Shown here: positions 43,854 to 52,498 of the stretch, one piece after another | Layout: the number at the start of each line of letters is the position of its first letter | How positions within the stretch are numbered: the stretch's first letter is position 1 | Source of the DNA: Marivita sp046592965 | Lineage (GTDB): Bacteria > Pseudomonadota > Alphaproteobacteria > Rhodobacterales > Rhodobacteraceae | Assembly: GCF_046592965.1 (NCBI RefSeq) | Contig: NZ_JBISBV010000001.1 | Location: 372,001 to 436,000 of the forward strand | Length of the DNA stretch: 64,000 nucleotides | Direction: 5' to 3' | Notes under the pieces: model-generated | What the model was told of the DNA's origin: nothing | Database searches by the model: none | What the model saw: only the letters and a program-made list of their open reading frames with translations | Made by a program: the position numbers and the translations under genes

Positions 43854-44651
43854 TTAGGCCCCGGACGGAAAGATCGCATGCATCAGCGGGCTGTCAGCCT
43901 CGGTCAGCGCGTCGATGACATCGAAATGATGCTTGCCCGGATCGACGATGATGTTACAGCCCCACGCATCGGCAAGCCATTGCGCCTGATCCAGAAACAC
44001 CGGCCGCTCGGCGCCGCCGACCCACACGGTCACATCCGTGGGCGGCGCGTCTGTGAGCACAGGGCTCTCGGCTGCGGCGGATGTCTCGTCCAGCTTGAAA
44101 TCGTCGTTCATGCGGGTGTTCATCAGCGGGCGCAGGTCAGACACTGGCGAAATCGGTACGCATTTCTCGATCCGCTTCATGACATCCTCGGGCAACACGT
44201 CCGGTGCCAGCATTCGAGCGACCAGATGGCCACCTGCCGAGTGCCCGGCAAGCCGCAACGGTCCGTCGAACTCGTTCGCGACCACGCAAATGGCCTGTGC
44301 GATCTGGCGTGTGATGTCGGCAATTCGCACTCTTGGCGTCAGGTCATAGGTCGGCATGGCGACCGCCCAACCCCGATCCAGCGCGCCCTGCGCAAGGTGC
44401 GACCAGAGAGAGCCGTCAAACTGCCGCCAATAGCCACCATGCACAAAAACGAACACGCCTTTTGGAACACCGTCGGGGAGGAACAGGTCCACGATCTCGC
44501 GCGGGCCATGACCATACATCATCCCAAGTCGGGCGCGCCCCGAGACCGACAGCCGCTGCCGGAACGCGTCGGCCTCGGCCCGCCATCTGTCTGGAAACTC
44601 TTCACTGTTCGGAATGTAGGGCGCATTTGCATAGGCGTCGTCCCAATCCAC
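43854..44651 (-). CDS. Alpha/beta hydrolase, kynurenine formamidase-like
   Basis: The 265-aa hydrolase has the oxyanion motif FVHGGYWRQ, the nucleophile elbow AGHSAGGH and a late His in PGKHHFDVID. HGGYW with GHSAGGH is typical of the BNA7/AFMID-type formamidases that cleave N-formylkynurenine in tryptophan breakdown, but other small-ester hydrolases look alike. No kyn gene is adjacent, so the substrate is open. Confidence 0.75.
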   Translation of the reverse strand: MDWDDAYANAPYIPNSEEFPDRWRAEADAFRQRLSVSGRARLGMMYGHGPREIVDLFLPDGVPKGVFVFVHGGYWRQFDGSLWSHLAQGALDRGWAVAMPTYDLTPRVRIADITRQIAQAICVVANEFDGPLRLAGHSAGGHLVARMLAPDVLPEDVMKRIEKCVPISPVSDLRPLMNTRMNDDFKLDETSAAAESPVLTDAPPTDVTVWVGGAERPVFLDQAQWLADAWGCNIIVDPGKHHFDVIDALTEADSPLMHAIFPSGA

Positions 44652-44734
44652 GTTCCGTTCTCCTCAAAGATCAACACTTGCCTTACCATCTAGCAAGTGA
44701 TCCACCATTGTCAGCATCTAATTCGGAGGGACCC

Positions 44735-46210
44735 ATGCTCGATCAAAATACAAACCTTGCCAGCCTTCTCAACGACCCGTCGCTGTTGGAAACGCGCGCA
44801 TATGTAAATGGTGAATGGATCGACGGCGATGATGGCACGTTTGCCGTCGAAAACCCCGCCCGTGGCGATACGATTGCCGAGGTCGCTGATCTGTCGCGCG
44901 CACAAGTGGCCGATGCCATAGCTGCGGCTGAGGTGGCCCAGAAGGACTGGGCCAAGTGGACAGGTAAAGAGCGTGCCGGCGTGTTGCGCAAATGGTTCGA
45001 TCTGATGATCGAGCATCAGGACGACCTCGCCACAATCCTCACCGCCGAGCAGGGCAAGCCGCTGGCCGAGGCCAAGGGCGAGATCGGATATGGCGCGTCC
45101 TTCGTCGAGTTCTTTGCCGAAGAGGCCAAGCGCGTCTACGGAGAGACCATCCCCGGCCACCAGCGCGACAAGCGTCTGATGGTGATCAAACAGCCGATCG
45201 GCGTTGTCGGCTCGATCACGCCGTGGAATTTTCCGACTGCGATGATCACCCGCAAGGCAGGGCCGGCCTTGGCCGCCGGATGCAGCTTTGTCGCCCGTCC
45301 CGCCGCCGAAACACCGCTCTCGGCCATCGTTCTGGGCGTCCTGGCCGAACGGGCCGGCATTCCGAAAGGCGTGTTCAACGTCGTTCCATCCTCCTCCTCC
45401 TCCGAAGTGGGTAAGGAGTTCTGCGAGAACCATGCGGTGCGCAAGCTGACCTTCACCGGCTCGACCGAAGTGGGCCGCATCCTGCTGCGTCAGGCCGCCG
45501 ATCAGGTGATGAAGTGTTCGATGGAGCTTGGTGGCAACGCGCCGTTCATCGTGTTCGACGATGCCGATCTCGATGCCGCCGTCGAAGGCGCGATCATGTG
45601 CAAGTTCCGCAACAACGGCCAGACCTGCGTCTGCGCCAATCGCATCTATGTGCAGGCGGGTGTCTATGACGAGTTTGCGCAAAAGCTGAAGGACAAGGTG
45701 TCAAAGATGAAGGTCGGCGACGGCCTCAAGGACGGCACCGACCTTGGCCCCCTCATCAACAAGGACGCGCTGGAGAAAGTGCAGGAGCATATCGCCGATG
45801 CCAAGTCCAAGGGTGGTAAGGTGATCCTGGGCGAGGAGGGCCAGAACCTCGACGGTAATTTCTTTGCCCCCGTCATCGTCACTGGCGCCACCAAGGACAT
45901 GGCGTTTTCGACCGATGAAACCTTCGGCCCGCTTGCCCCGCTGTTCAAGTTCGAAACCGAAGACGACGTGATCGAATTGGCCAACGACACGATCTTCGGA
46001 CTGGCGAGCTATTTCTATGCCAAGGATCTGAGCCGCGTCTACAAGGTGGCCGAGGCGCTGGAATATGGCATTGTCGGCGTCAATACCGGCATCATCTCGA
46101 CCGAATTCGCGCCCTTTGGCGGGGTCAAGCAATCCGGGCTTGGCCGCGAAGGCAGCCACCACGGGATCGAAGAATTTCTTGAGATGAAATACATCTGCAT
46201 GTCCGTCTGA
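44735..46210 (+). CDS. gabD: NAD(P)-dependent succinate-semialdehyde dehydrogenase
   Basis: The 491-aa enzyme oxidises succinate semialdehyde to succinate, closing the GABA route. It has the family's SITPWNFPTAMITRKAGPAL, ELGGNAPFIVFDDADLDAAV and catalytic Cys in NNGQTCVCANR. ATG 44735 follows CGGAGGG. The frame opening at 44333 is an antisense shadow of the hydrolase and is not included. No gabT is beside it. A strong terminator follows. Confidence 0.88.
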   Translation: MLDQNTNLASLLNDPSLLETRAYVNGEWIDGDDGTFAVENPARGDTIAEVADLSRAQVADAIAAAEVAQKDWAKWTGKERAGVLRKWFDLMIEHQDDLATILTAEQGKPLAEAKGEIGYGASFVEFFAEEAKRVYGETIPGHQRDKRLMVIKQPIGVVGSITPWNFPTAMITRKAGPALAAGCSFVARPAAETPLSAIVLGVLAERAGIPKGVFNVVPSSSSSEVGKEFCENHAVRKLTFTGSTEVGRILLRQAADQVMKCSMELGGNAPFIVFDDADLDAAVEGAIMCKFRNNGQTCVCANRIYVQAGVYDEFAQKLKDKVSKMKVGDGLKDGTDLGPLINKDALEKVQEHIADAKSKGGKVILGEEGQNLDGNFFAPVIVTGATKDMAFSTDETFGPLAPLFKFETEDDVIELANDTIFGLASYFYAKDLSRVYKVAEALEYGIVGVNTGIISTEFAPFGGVKQSGLGREGSHHGIEEFLEMKYICMSV

Positions 46211-46215
46211 CACAC

Positions 46216-46253
46216 AAAAAGGCCCGGCGGTCTACCCGCCGGGCCTTTCGTTT
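46216..46253. terminator. Bidirectional terminator between gabD and hsp20
   Basis: GGCCCGGCGG and CCGCCGGGCC make a perfect 10-bp stem with a 5-base loop, flanked by AAAAA on the left and TTCGTTT on the right. Confidence 0.8.
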
Positions 46254-46264
46254 CAGCGTCGCGT

Positions 46265-46732
46265 TTAGTTCACGGCTTTAGCGTCAACCACATCTTTCTC
46301 GATGGCATCAGCCTTGGCAATCTCGATCCGACGCGGCTTCAGAGCCTCGGGAATCTCGCGCGCAAGGTCGATGTGCAACATGCCGTTCTCGTGGCTGGCG
46401 CCAACGACACGCACATGATCGGCAAGATGGAACCGGCGCTGGAACGCGCGGGTGGCGATGCCGCGATGCAGATAAGTGCGGCTTTCGTCTTCATCGACCT
46501 TGTTGGCCGAAACGAGCAGCGCGCCATCCTTCACCTCGACCGTCAGATCCTCGTCCGAGAATCCGGCCACGGCGATTGAGATGCGATAGGCATCATCAGC
46601 GGTTTTTTCGATATTATAGGGTGGATACGTGGTGTGCGAACCCTCGTTGGTTGTCACACGATCCAGCATGTCGGCGATTTGGTCAAAGCCGACGGTTGCG
46701 CGGTAAAGCGGCGCGAAATCAAGTCCTCGCAT
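46265..46732 (-). CDS. Hsp20 family small heat-shock protein
   Basis: The 155-aa alpha-crystallin protein has the central domain (YRISIAVAGFSDEDLTVEV) and the late GILP-like region with IDLAREIP. IbpA-type proteins hold unfolded proteins for refolding. The start MRGLDFAPLYRATVGFDQIA is typical. Expression control is visible: a ROSE-like RNA hairpin ends 1 nt before the ATG, and an RpoH-like promoter lies about 100 bp upstream. Confidence 0.9.
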   Translation of the reverse strand: MRGLDFAPLYRATVGFDQIADMLDRVTTNEGSHTTYPPYNIEKTADDAYRISIAVAGFSDEDLTVEVKDGALLVSANKVDEDESRTYLHRGIATRAFQRRFHLADHVRVVGASHENGMLHIDLAREIPEALKPRRIEIAKADAIEKDVVDAKAVN

Positions 46733-46733
46733 A

Positions 46734-46757
46734 GGTCATCCTCCATTGAGCGATACC
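46734..46757 (-). promoter_or_regulatory. ROSE-like RNA thermometer hairpin masking the hsp20 ribosome site
   Basis: In the minus-strand leader, GGU pairs with ACC, then AUC with GAU (a G bulged on the 3' side), then CU with AG (a G bulged on the 5' side), with a CAAUGG loop. The GGAGG ribosome site is inside the stem. UCGCU opposite AGGA fits the U-Y-GCU core of alphaproteobacterial ROSE elements. A second stem lies upstream in the leader at 46786-46803. Confidence 0.65.
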
Positions 46758-46832
46758 AGATGTTTTGGGCCTTCCAGATTGGACAGGCCCGGTTTGCTGG
46801 GCCGGACTCCCGATGGGACATCCGACGATGAT

Positions 46833-46862
46833 AAAATGGGAACCCGATATGGCGGGTTCAAG
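46833..46862 (-). promoter_or_regulatory. RpoH (sigma-32)-like promoter of hsp20
   Basis: On the minus strand CTTGAA, 16 bases, then CCCATTTT matches the heat-shock sigma pattern (CTTGAA / CCCCATNT). It overlaps the end of the protease gene and gives a leader of about 93 nt. Confidence 0.55.
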
Positions 46863-47685
46863 GGGTTTCGTGGCGGGAAACCGGACGAATGAACTTTGCT
46901 CCGGCGGCTTTGCGCAGGCGGTCATCGACACGGAACGGGCGAAAGGCGCTGCCCTCGATGAATCCGACACCGTCTTGCATCAACGCTTCGATCACCGCGA
47001 TCTGGCCTTCCAGCGGCGCCCCCAACGACACCGGCGATCCGTCGCTTTTGGCCTTGGACGACACCACCGCGACGATCTTGGGCCCGTCCGGGCCAAGGGA
47101 AAAGACCGGCGATCCCGAGCTGCCGAAATCGACCGAACATGACAGCACCAGAAGATCGCTTTGTTCCGACAAGACCTCGCAAGTGTCCTGCATCGAGGGA
47201 GCCTCGGACCGGTTGTGCGCGTAAGAGACAACCGACACGCTCGATCCGGCGTGCGGGCGTTGATCGGTTGCGAAAGGGATGATCGTTGTGTTGCGCACCG
47301 GATGCTGGAGTTCGATCAAGGCGACATCGCGATAGACCCGACCCGCGCCCGATTTGGCGTTGAAATCATACTCGGGATGCGCAACCGCGCGCCGCACCCG
47401 CCGATAGGCCGCCGCGCGGCCATTGCGCCAACCGGCAAGAAACTGAATGTCCTCGGGCGCCAGAAGCGCGCCGGTGTCGTCGTACAGACAATGCGCCGCC
47501 GTCAGCACAAGGTGCGGCGTGATCAATGAGCCTGTGCAAAAGGCGCTTCCAGCCAATTCAAGACGCCCCACAGCCTCCCATGCGCGGCCATCCTGACGGC
47601 TTTCCATCGAGAACAGCCCGCCGCCCTGTGCAGCCACCAAAGACGGCAGCAGGGTCGACAGGAGGCCGAGTATGAAAAGGCGCAT
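46858..47685 (-). CDS. Exported trypsin-like serine protease
   Basis: The 275-aa protein begins with a signal peptide (MRLFILGLLSTLLPSLVAAQ) and has the chymotrypsin-fold triad: His in LTAAHCLY, Asp in YRDVALIELQHP and Ser in DFGSSGSPVFSL. It probably cleaves proteins in the periplasm or outside. ATG 47685 follows GGGGAG; a TTG one codon earlier is not needed. No PDZ domain is seen, unlike DegP. Confidence 0.85.
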   Translation of the reverse strand: MRLFILGLLSTLLPSLVAAQGGGLFSMESRQDGRAWEAVGRLELAGSAFCTGSLITPHLVLTAAHCLYDDTGALLAPEDIQFLAGWRNGRAAAYRRVRRAVAHPEYDFNAKSGAGRVYRDVALIELQHPVRNTTIIPFATDQRPHAGSSVSVVSYAHNRSEAPSMQDTCEVLSEQSDLLVLSCSVDFGSSGSPVFSLGPDGPKIVAVVSSKAKSDGSPVSLGAPLEGQIAVIEALMQDGVGFIEGSAFRPFRVDDRLRKAAGAKFIRPVSRHETP

Positions 47686-47749
47686 CAAACACTCCCCTTA
47701 TTCGCCGTCTGGATACCGGGATATTGGGGCGAAACTATGACTGCAATGG

Positions 47750-49063
47750 TTAATTTCCGTTTAATTTCAACGCTGCAGGCGGAGGTCCGCCGGTCGCCCA
47801 GTCCAGCAACTCTACCGTGTGCACGACCGGAATCCCGGTTCCCGATCCAATCTGCATCATGCAGCCGATATTGCCTGCTGCAATGATCTCCGGCGCCTTC
47901 GCTTCCAGTGTCTGGACCTTGCGCAATTTCAACTTTTTGGAGATCTCGGGCTGCATCAGGTTATACGTCCCCGCCGATCCGCAGCACAGATGGCTGTCCG
48001 CCGGTTCCACCACGTCAAACCCGGCCGCCTTGAGCAGCGTCTTGGGATGGGTCTTGATCTGCTGCCCATGCTGCAAGCTGCATGCCGCATGATAGGCCAC
48101 GCGCGGCCCGCCGTGAATCGTTCGCGCCTCCGCCACGTCGGCCTCGTCCACAAGCTCGATCAGAACTTCGCTGACATCCTTCGCTATCGCCGACACCCGC
48201 GCGGCATCTTCTGCCAAGGAGTCCGTCCGGAACATATGTCCGTAATCCTTCACCGTGGTGCCACAGCCGCTGGTGTTGATGACAATGGCATCCAGCCCAT
48301 CGCCATCTATCTCGGCCACCCACGCGCGAATATTGGCCGCCGCCGAGCGGTGGCTCTCGTCGACCTTGCCCATGTGATGCGTCAATGCCCCACAACATCC
48401 CGCACCCTTGGCCACGACAACCTCGCACCCCAGCCGCGTCAGCAACCGGATCGTGGCATCGTTGATATCGGTGTTCAGCGCCTTTTGCGCACAGCCGGTC
48501 ATCAGCGCGACCCGCTTCTTGCGCGCCACCTTGGGTGCGAAACTCTGCGGATCGTCATTCCGGCTCACCGGAGGAATGCGCTTTGGCGCCATCTCCAGCA
48601 TCGCGCGCAACCGCGCATCCGGGATCAGCGGCGCGAACGGCTTTCCGATCTTCGCCGCGATCAGGGCCATCCGAAACCGCATGGGATAGGGCAAAATCCG
48701 CGCCAACATCCAGCGCAGCGCCTTGTCATGCCAGGGCCGGTCGTAATGCTCTTCGATATAGGCTCGCGCGTGATCGACAAGATGCATGTAATGCACCCCC
48801 GACGGGCAGGTCGTCATGCAGGCAAGGCACGACAGGCAGCGGTCGATATGCCTGACCGTCTTGGGGTCGGGCACCCGCTCGTTCTCAAGCATGTCCTTGA
48901 TCAGGTAAATCCGCCCCCGCGGGCTGTCCAGTTCGTCTCCCAACACCTGATAGGTCGGGCAGGTCGCGGTGCAAAATCCGCAATGCACGCAGGCGCGCAG
49001 GATCTCGTTCGAGCGCTCGAAATCGGGATCCTGCAACTGCGCGTCGGTAAAAGTCGTCTGCAT
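47750..49063 (-). CDS. glcF: Glycolate oxidase iron-sulfur subunit
   Basis: The 437-aa GlcF has two [4Fe-4S] motifs, CVHCGFCTATCPTY and CLSCLACMTTCPSG, then two CCG-type cysteine motifs (GCCGALTHH, CCGSAGTYN). It takes electrons from GlcD/GlcE when glycolate is oxidised to glyoxylate. It begins 3 bp after glcE and ends the operon. Confidence 0.93.
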   Translation of the reverse strand: MQTTFTDAQLQDPDFERSNEILRACVHCGFCTATCPTYQVLGDELDSPRGRIYLIKDMLENERVPDPKTVRHIDRCLSCLACMTTCPSGVHYMHLVDHARAYIEEHYDRPWHDKALRWMLARILPYPMRFRMALIAAKIGKPFAPLIPDARLRAMLEMAPKRIPPVSRNDDPQSFAPKVARKKRVALMTGCAQKALNTDINDATIRLLTRLGCEVVVAKGAGCCGALTHHMGKVDESHRSAAANIRAWVAEIDGDGLDAIVINTSGCGTTVKDYGHMFRTDSLAEDAARVSAIAKDVSEVLIELVDEADVAEARTIHGGPRVAYHAACSLQHGQQIKTHPKTLLKAAGFDVVEPADSHLCCGSAGTYNLMQPEISKKLKLRKVQTLEAKAPEIIAAGNIGCMMQIGSGTGIPVVHTVELLDWATGGPPPAALKLNGN

Positions 49064-49066
49064 CGC

Positions 49067-50170
49067 CTACCCCATCAACCCGGTGTTCAGAATGCCCTTC
49101 GGATCAAACCGCTCACGCAGCCCTTTCGACAGCGCCGCAATGTCGTCCGGCTCGGGCTGGAACTTCGCGTGTCCGCTGCCACGTACGAGCGTCGCATGTC
49201 CGTCAAATGCGCCAAGGCGTGCGCGCAGATCGACGCCCGCCGGAACGCGCACCCAGATCAAGCCGCCACCCCAATCATAAAGCAGCGCATCTGCCTGCAT
49301 CATGGCACCCAACTCGGCCGCTTTGCTAGGTGTGCAAGACACCCGCCAGACGTCGCCGCCATGATCGTGAAACGGCGCCACGTCCCGCACCGACACCCAC
49401 TGCTCTGCAACCACCTCGGGCGCGCGTTCCACGCGCACCGGCTGGTCTGGATACAACGCTGAAATCCTGTCGGCGCGATAGCTGACCGATCCGGCAAACC
49501 CCTCGACCCTCAACATCGTCACCGATGCGCCATGCGCTCCGTCCGGAAGATGCGCCGCTCCCGACACCTCGAACGGCGAACGCAGCGCTTTGGCCATGGC
49601 GCTCACCGCGTCTGCATCGCTCAGACCGTCAATCATCACGCAGGCCGCCGCTTCGGGGCGCGGCAACACCTTGAGGCTCACCTCGCTCAACACGCCAAGT
49701 GTCCCCCAGGCTCCGCTCATCAGCTTGACCAGATCATAACCGGTGACATTCTTCATCACCCGACCGCCATTCTTGATGACGGTGCCCATGCCATCGACAA
49801 ACCTGACGCCCAGCATGAAGTCCCGGCACGCACCCACGGAGACGCGCCGCGGCCCGCTGACATTGCCCGCCACCACGCCGCCGATCGTCGGCGTGCCTGA
49901 TGTTCCCAGCAATCCGCGGTGATCCATCGGCTCGAAGGCCAGACGCTGCCCCTCGGCATCAAGCGCCGCTTCGATCTCTGCCAACGGTGTGCCCGCCTGC
50001 GCGACCAACGTCAGTGATCCCGGCTCATAAAGCGTGATCCCCGACAAGCCGCCGGTTTCCAGCACCTCGCCGTCAAGTCTCACGCCCCGCGTTCCACCTC
50101 CGCGCACGCAAAGCGGCCCGTCGGCTCCGGCTATCATGTCCGCCAGATCGGCTTCTGTCGTTGGTTTCAT
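49067..50170 (-). CDS. glcE: Glycolate oxidase FAD-binding subunit
   Basis: The 367-aa GlcE has a PCMH/VAO-type FAD domain (LCVRGGGTRGV, LLGTSGTPTIGGVVAGNVSG). It forms the glycolate oxidase with GlcD and GlcF. ATG 50170 is chosen; the longer frame reads through the GC-rich spacer and is rejected. A 55-bp gap containing a GGGGGG/CCCCCC hairpin separates it from glcD. Confidence 0.9.
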   Translation of the reverse strand: MKPTTEADLADMIAGADGPLCVRGGGTRGVRLDGEVLETGGLSGITLYEPGSLTLVAQAGTPLAEIEAALDAEGQRLAFEPMDHRGLLGTSGTPTIGGVVAGNVSGPRRVSVGACRDFMLGVRFVDGMGTVIKNGGRVMKNVTGYDLVKLMSGAWGTLGVLSEVSLKVLPRPEAAACVMIDGLSDADAVSAMAKALRSPFEVSGAAHLPDGAHGASVTMLRVEGFAGSVSYRADRISALYPDQPVRVERAPEVVAEQWVSVRDVAPFHDHGGDVWRVSCTPSKAAELGAMMQADALLYDWGGGLIWVRVPAGVDLRARLGAFDGHATLVRGSGHAKFQPEPDDIAALSKGLRERFDPKGILNTGLMG

Positions 50171-50225
50171 GGTCTCTTTGGGCCTCAAATACCTCGGGGG
50201 GTTTGGGGGGCTGGCCCCCCATCGC

Positions 50226-51674
50226 TCACTCAGCCGCCAGCGCCACGCTGCGACGGCTCTCTGACGCTGCGAGCGGGAACACCTTGGCCGGATTGAGTAG
50301 CCAGGCCGGATCGAAAACATCCTTCACCGCCATCTGCGCCTCGAGATCGGCAGGCGCGAACTGGTCGACCATCAGGTCGCGTTTTTCAATGCCGACACCA
50401 TGCTCGCCTGTCAGGCAACCGCCCACCTCCACGCAGAGTCGCAGGATATCCGCTCCGAACGCTTCGCAAAGCTCCAGGTCGCCCGGCTTGTTGGCATCAT
50501 ACAGGATCAGCGGATGCATGTTGCCGTCCCCGGCGTGAAACACGTTGGCCACGCCCAGACCGTACTCCTTTGACATCTCGCCGATCCGGCGCAGAACGAA
50601 GGGCAGTTCCGACACCGGGATCGTCCCGTCAAGACACATGTAATCGTTGATCTGTCCCATCGCGCCAAAGGCCGATTTGCGGCCAAGCCAGATACGCCCG
50701 GCTTCGTCGGCATCCTTGGCCTCGCGCAGTTCGACGGGATCGTGCCGCCGCGCGATTTCAAGGATCAGCGCGAGTTGCTCGTCGATCTCGGCCGCGCTGC
50801 CCTCGACCTCGACGATCAGCAGCGCTTCGCACATCGGATAACCCGCCTTGGCAAACCGCTCTGTCGCCTCGATGCAGGGGCGGTCCATGAATTCGATCGC
50901 CACCGGCAAGACACCGGCCTTGATGATGTCGGCGACGCAGGCCCCCGCGACCTCGTTGCTGTCAAACCCCATCAGAACGGGCCGCGCGCCTTCGGGCTTG
51001 GGCAGGATGCGCAGCGTCGCCTCGGTCACAACAGCCAACTGGCCTTCGGAGCCGCAGATCAGCCCGAGCAGGTCGTAACCGCCCGCATCCATGTGCGTGC
51101 CGCCGATCTCGACGATGGTGCCGTCCATCTTCACCATCGTGACACCCAACAGGTTGTTCGTCGTCACGCCATATTTCAGACAATGCGCGCCTCCCGAATT
51201 CATTGCGATATTGCCGGCAATCGCACAGGCAAGCTGGCTTGAGGGATCGGGGGCATAGAAGAACCCGTCTTCCTCGACGGCGCCGGTGACACTCAGATTG
51301 GTGCGCCCGGTTTGCACTCGAATGAAGCGGTTGTCATAGTCGGTTTCAATCACATCGGCCATCCGCGCGACACCCAGCAGGACGCAATCCGCAGTCGGCA
51401 ATGCGCCACCCGCAAGCGACGTTCCCGACCCTCGCGGCACGACAGGCACACCCATCTCGTGACAGATTTTCAGGATCTCCGAAACCTCGGACGTCGAGGA
51501 TGGCAGCACCACCGCCAGCGGCGGGCATTTATACGCGGTCAGCGCATCACACTCGTATGCGCGGGTTTCCATCTCGTCAGAGATCACCGCGCCGTCAGGC
51601 AGCACGGATTTCAACCGGTCCACGATTTGCGCCTTGCGTGACAGCACGCGGGCGTCTGGCTGGGGCATTTGCAT
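50226..51674 (-). CDS. glcD: Glycolate oxidase catalytic FAD subunit
   Basis: The 482-aa GlcD has the PCMH FAD fold (VVPRGSGTSLAGGALPTADC, MNSGGAHCLKYG) and the FAD-oxidase C domain ending GEHGVGIEKRDLM. It oxidises glycolate to glyoxylate. ATG 51674 has GGAGG seven bases before; a second ATG lies two codons later. It opens the glcDEF operon. Confidence 0.92.
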   Translation of the reverse strand: MQMPQPDARVLSRKAQIVDRLKSVLPDGAVISDEMETRAYECDALTAYKCPPLAVVLPSSTSEVSEILKICHEMGVPVVPRGSGTSLAGGALPTADCVLLGVARMADVIETDYDNRFIRVQTGRTNLSVTGAVEEDGFFYAPDPSSQLACAIAGNIAMNSGGAHCLKYGVTTNNLLGVTMVKMDGTIVEIGGTHMDAGGYDLLGLICGSEGQLAVVTEATLRILPKPEGARPVLMGFDSNEVAGACVADIIKAGVLPVAIEFMDRPCIEATERFAKAGYPMCEALLIVEVEGSAAEIDEQLALILEIARRHDPVELREAKDADEAGRIWLGRKSAFGAMGQINDYMCLDGTIPVSELPFVLRRIGEMSKEYGLGVANVFHAGDGNMHPLILYDANKPGDLELCEAFGADILRLCVEVGGCLTGEHGVGIEKRDLMVDQFAPADLEAQMAVKDVFDPAWLLNPAKVFPLAASESRRSVALAAE

Positions 51675-51686
51675 GGGACATCCTCC

Positions 51687-51713
51687 AAATTGGTAAAAAG
51701 ATATAACCAATTT
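51687..51713. promoter_or_regulatory. Palindromic operator candidate upstream of glcD
   Basis: AAATTGGT, 11 bases, then ACCAATTT is a perfect symmetric repeat starting 13 bp before glcD. TTGGT/ACCAA half-sites resemble FadR/GntR sites (PdhR, LldR), though those use a 3-base spacer. Confidence 0.5.
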
Positions 51714-51794
51714 CACTCCGATGACCAGAAGTTTTTGGTCCAACCAAGTCTACCTGCCTCTTGCCTTCAGACGCCAGCAAGGCCACCAAGCGCC

Positions 51795-52205
51795 ATGGAC
51801 TGGATCAAGATTATACACCTTCTTTGCGTCATGGGCTGGATGACATCGATTTTCGCCGTTCCGCGCGCAATGATCTATTGGAAGCGCGAATATGACCGGT
51901 TGGGCGAATTCGGCCCGCTGGGGGATCTGACCGTCCGCCTGTACCGGTTTTCGGCGGGGCTTGGGGTGATCGCCCTGATCACCGGGGTCTGGCTTGGCGT
52001 GCTTTGGGGTATGCCGACATGGGTCTGGCTCAAGCTGGGGCTCGTCACCTTGCTGGCGCTGCACTACATCTGGACGGGTCGCATGGTGATCAGAGGCAAG
52101 CGCGGCGTCTTCACCGAAGGCGATGTCTACCTGCGCGTCTTCAATGAAATCAGTGTTTTCGGCGTGATCGCGATCCTGTGGGTCGTTGTCGTGAAGCCGT
52201 TCTGA
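51795..52205 (+). CDS. CopD/HemJ-like four-helix membrane protein
   Basis: The 136-aa protein has four hydrophobic helices. A His near the start (IKIIHLLCVMGWMTS) and one in LLALHYIWTGRM recall the haem-coordinating His of HemJ-type (UPF0093) protoporphyrinogen oxidases and the CopD family. The start MDWIKIIHLL fits the family. It is divergent from glcD. Which of the two families it belongs to needs a search. Confidence 0.6.
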   Translation: MDWIKIIHLLCVMGWMTSIFAVPRAMIYWKREYDRLGEFGPLGDLTVRLYRFSAGLGVIALITGVWLGVLWGMPTWVWLKLGLVTLLALHYIWTGRMVIRGKRGVFTEGDVYLRVFNEISVFGVIAILWVVVVKPF

Positions 52206-52208
52206 CAG

Positions 52209-52346
52209 ATGGGCTGGATGGATCGCATCGCGCTGTTCACGCCACTGGATGCCGTCGCTTTCGCGGTGTTGCTCATCGCATGGGCCGGGTGCGGCGTCCT
52301 GATCGAGCATCCACCCAAATCGCGGCCTTCGGTTTCTCAGACCTGA
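52209..52346 (+). pseudogene. Truncated DUF599 membrane protein remnant
   Basis: The 45-codon frame MGWMDRIALFTPLDAVAFAV, then LLIAWAGCGVLIEHPPKSRP and SVSQT matches the N-terminus of Rhodobacteraceae DUF599 proteins, whose intact form runs on with a VLMAEYRRAWM-like segment. Here a stop comes right after SVSQT and nothing homologous follows in any frame. It is probably a decayed gene, beginning 4 bp after the CopD-like stop. Confidence 0.55.
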
Positions 52347-52456
52347 GCCTGTCAGACCTGCCGAACGTGCAGCTGTTCATTCGCGCCAGATGTTCGGTTG
52401 ACGGATGGTCCGGGGCGGTTTCGTCGCTGGGAAAGTAGGTCAACACCGCTGCCCCA

Positions 52457-52476
52457 TTGTTTCGCATGCGAAACAA
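52457..52476. repeat. Perfect 20-bp palindrome
   Basis: TTGTTTCGCA is followed directly by its exact reverse complement. It precedes a bidirectional terminator and could be part of it, a protein-binding site or a leftover repeat. Confidence 0.5.
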
Positions 52477-52498
52477 AAGGTCCGGTGCGGGCCTTTTT
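52477..52498. terminator. Bidirectional terminator-like hairpin before trhO end
   Basis: AAGGTCC pairs with GGGCCTT (one G:T) around GGTGC, with T-runs on each side. It serves the plus-strand CopD unit and, on the minus strand, trhO, whose stop lies in the T-run. Confidence 0.6.

Noticed and set aside
44333..44734. N-terminal extension of gabD
   Set aside because: This part is antisense to the hydrolase gene; the true start is ATG 44735 with CGGAGGG before it.
50205..50220. GGGGGG/CCCCCC hairpin between glcD and glcE
   Set aside because: No T-run on either strand, and the flanking sequence is a low-complexity G/C run, so a terminator is not supported.
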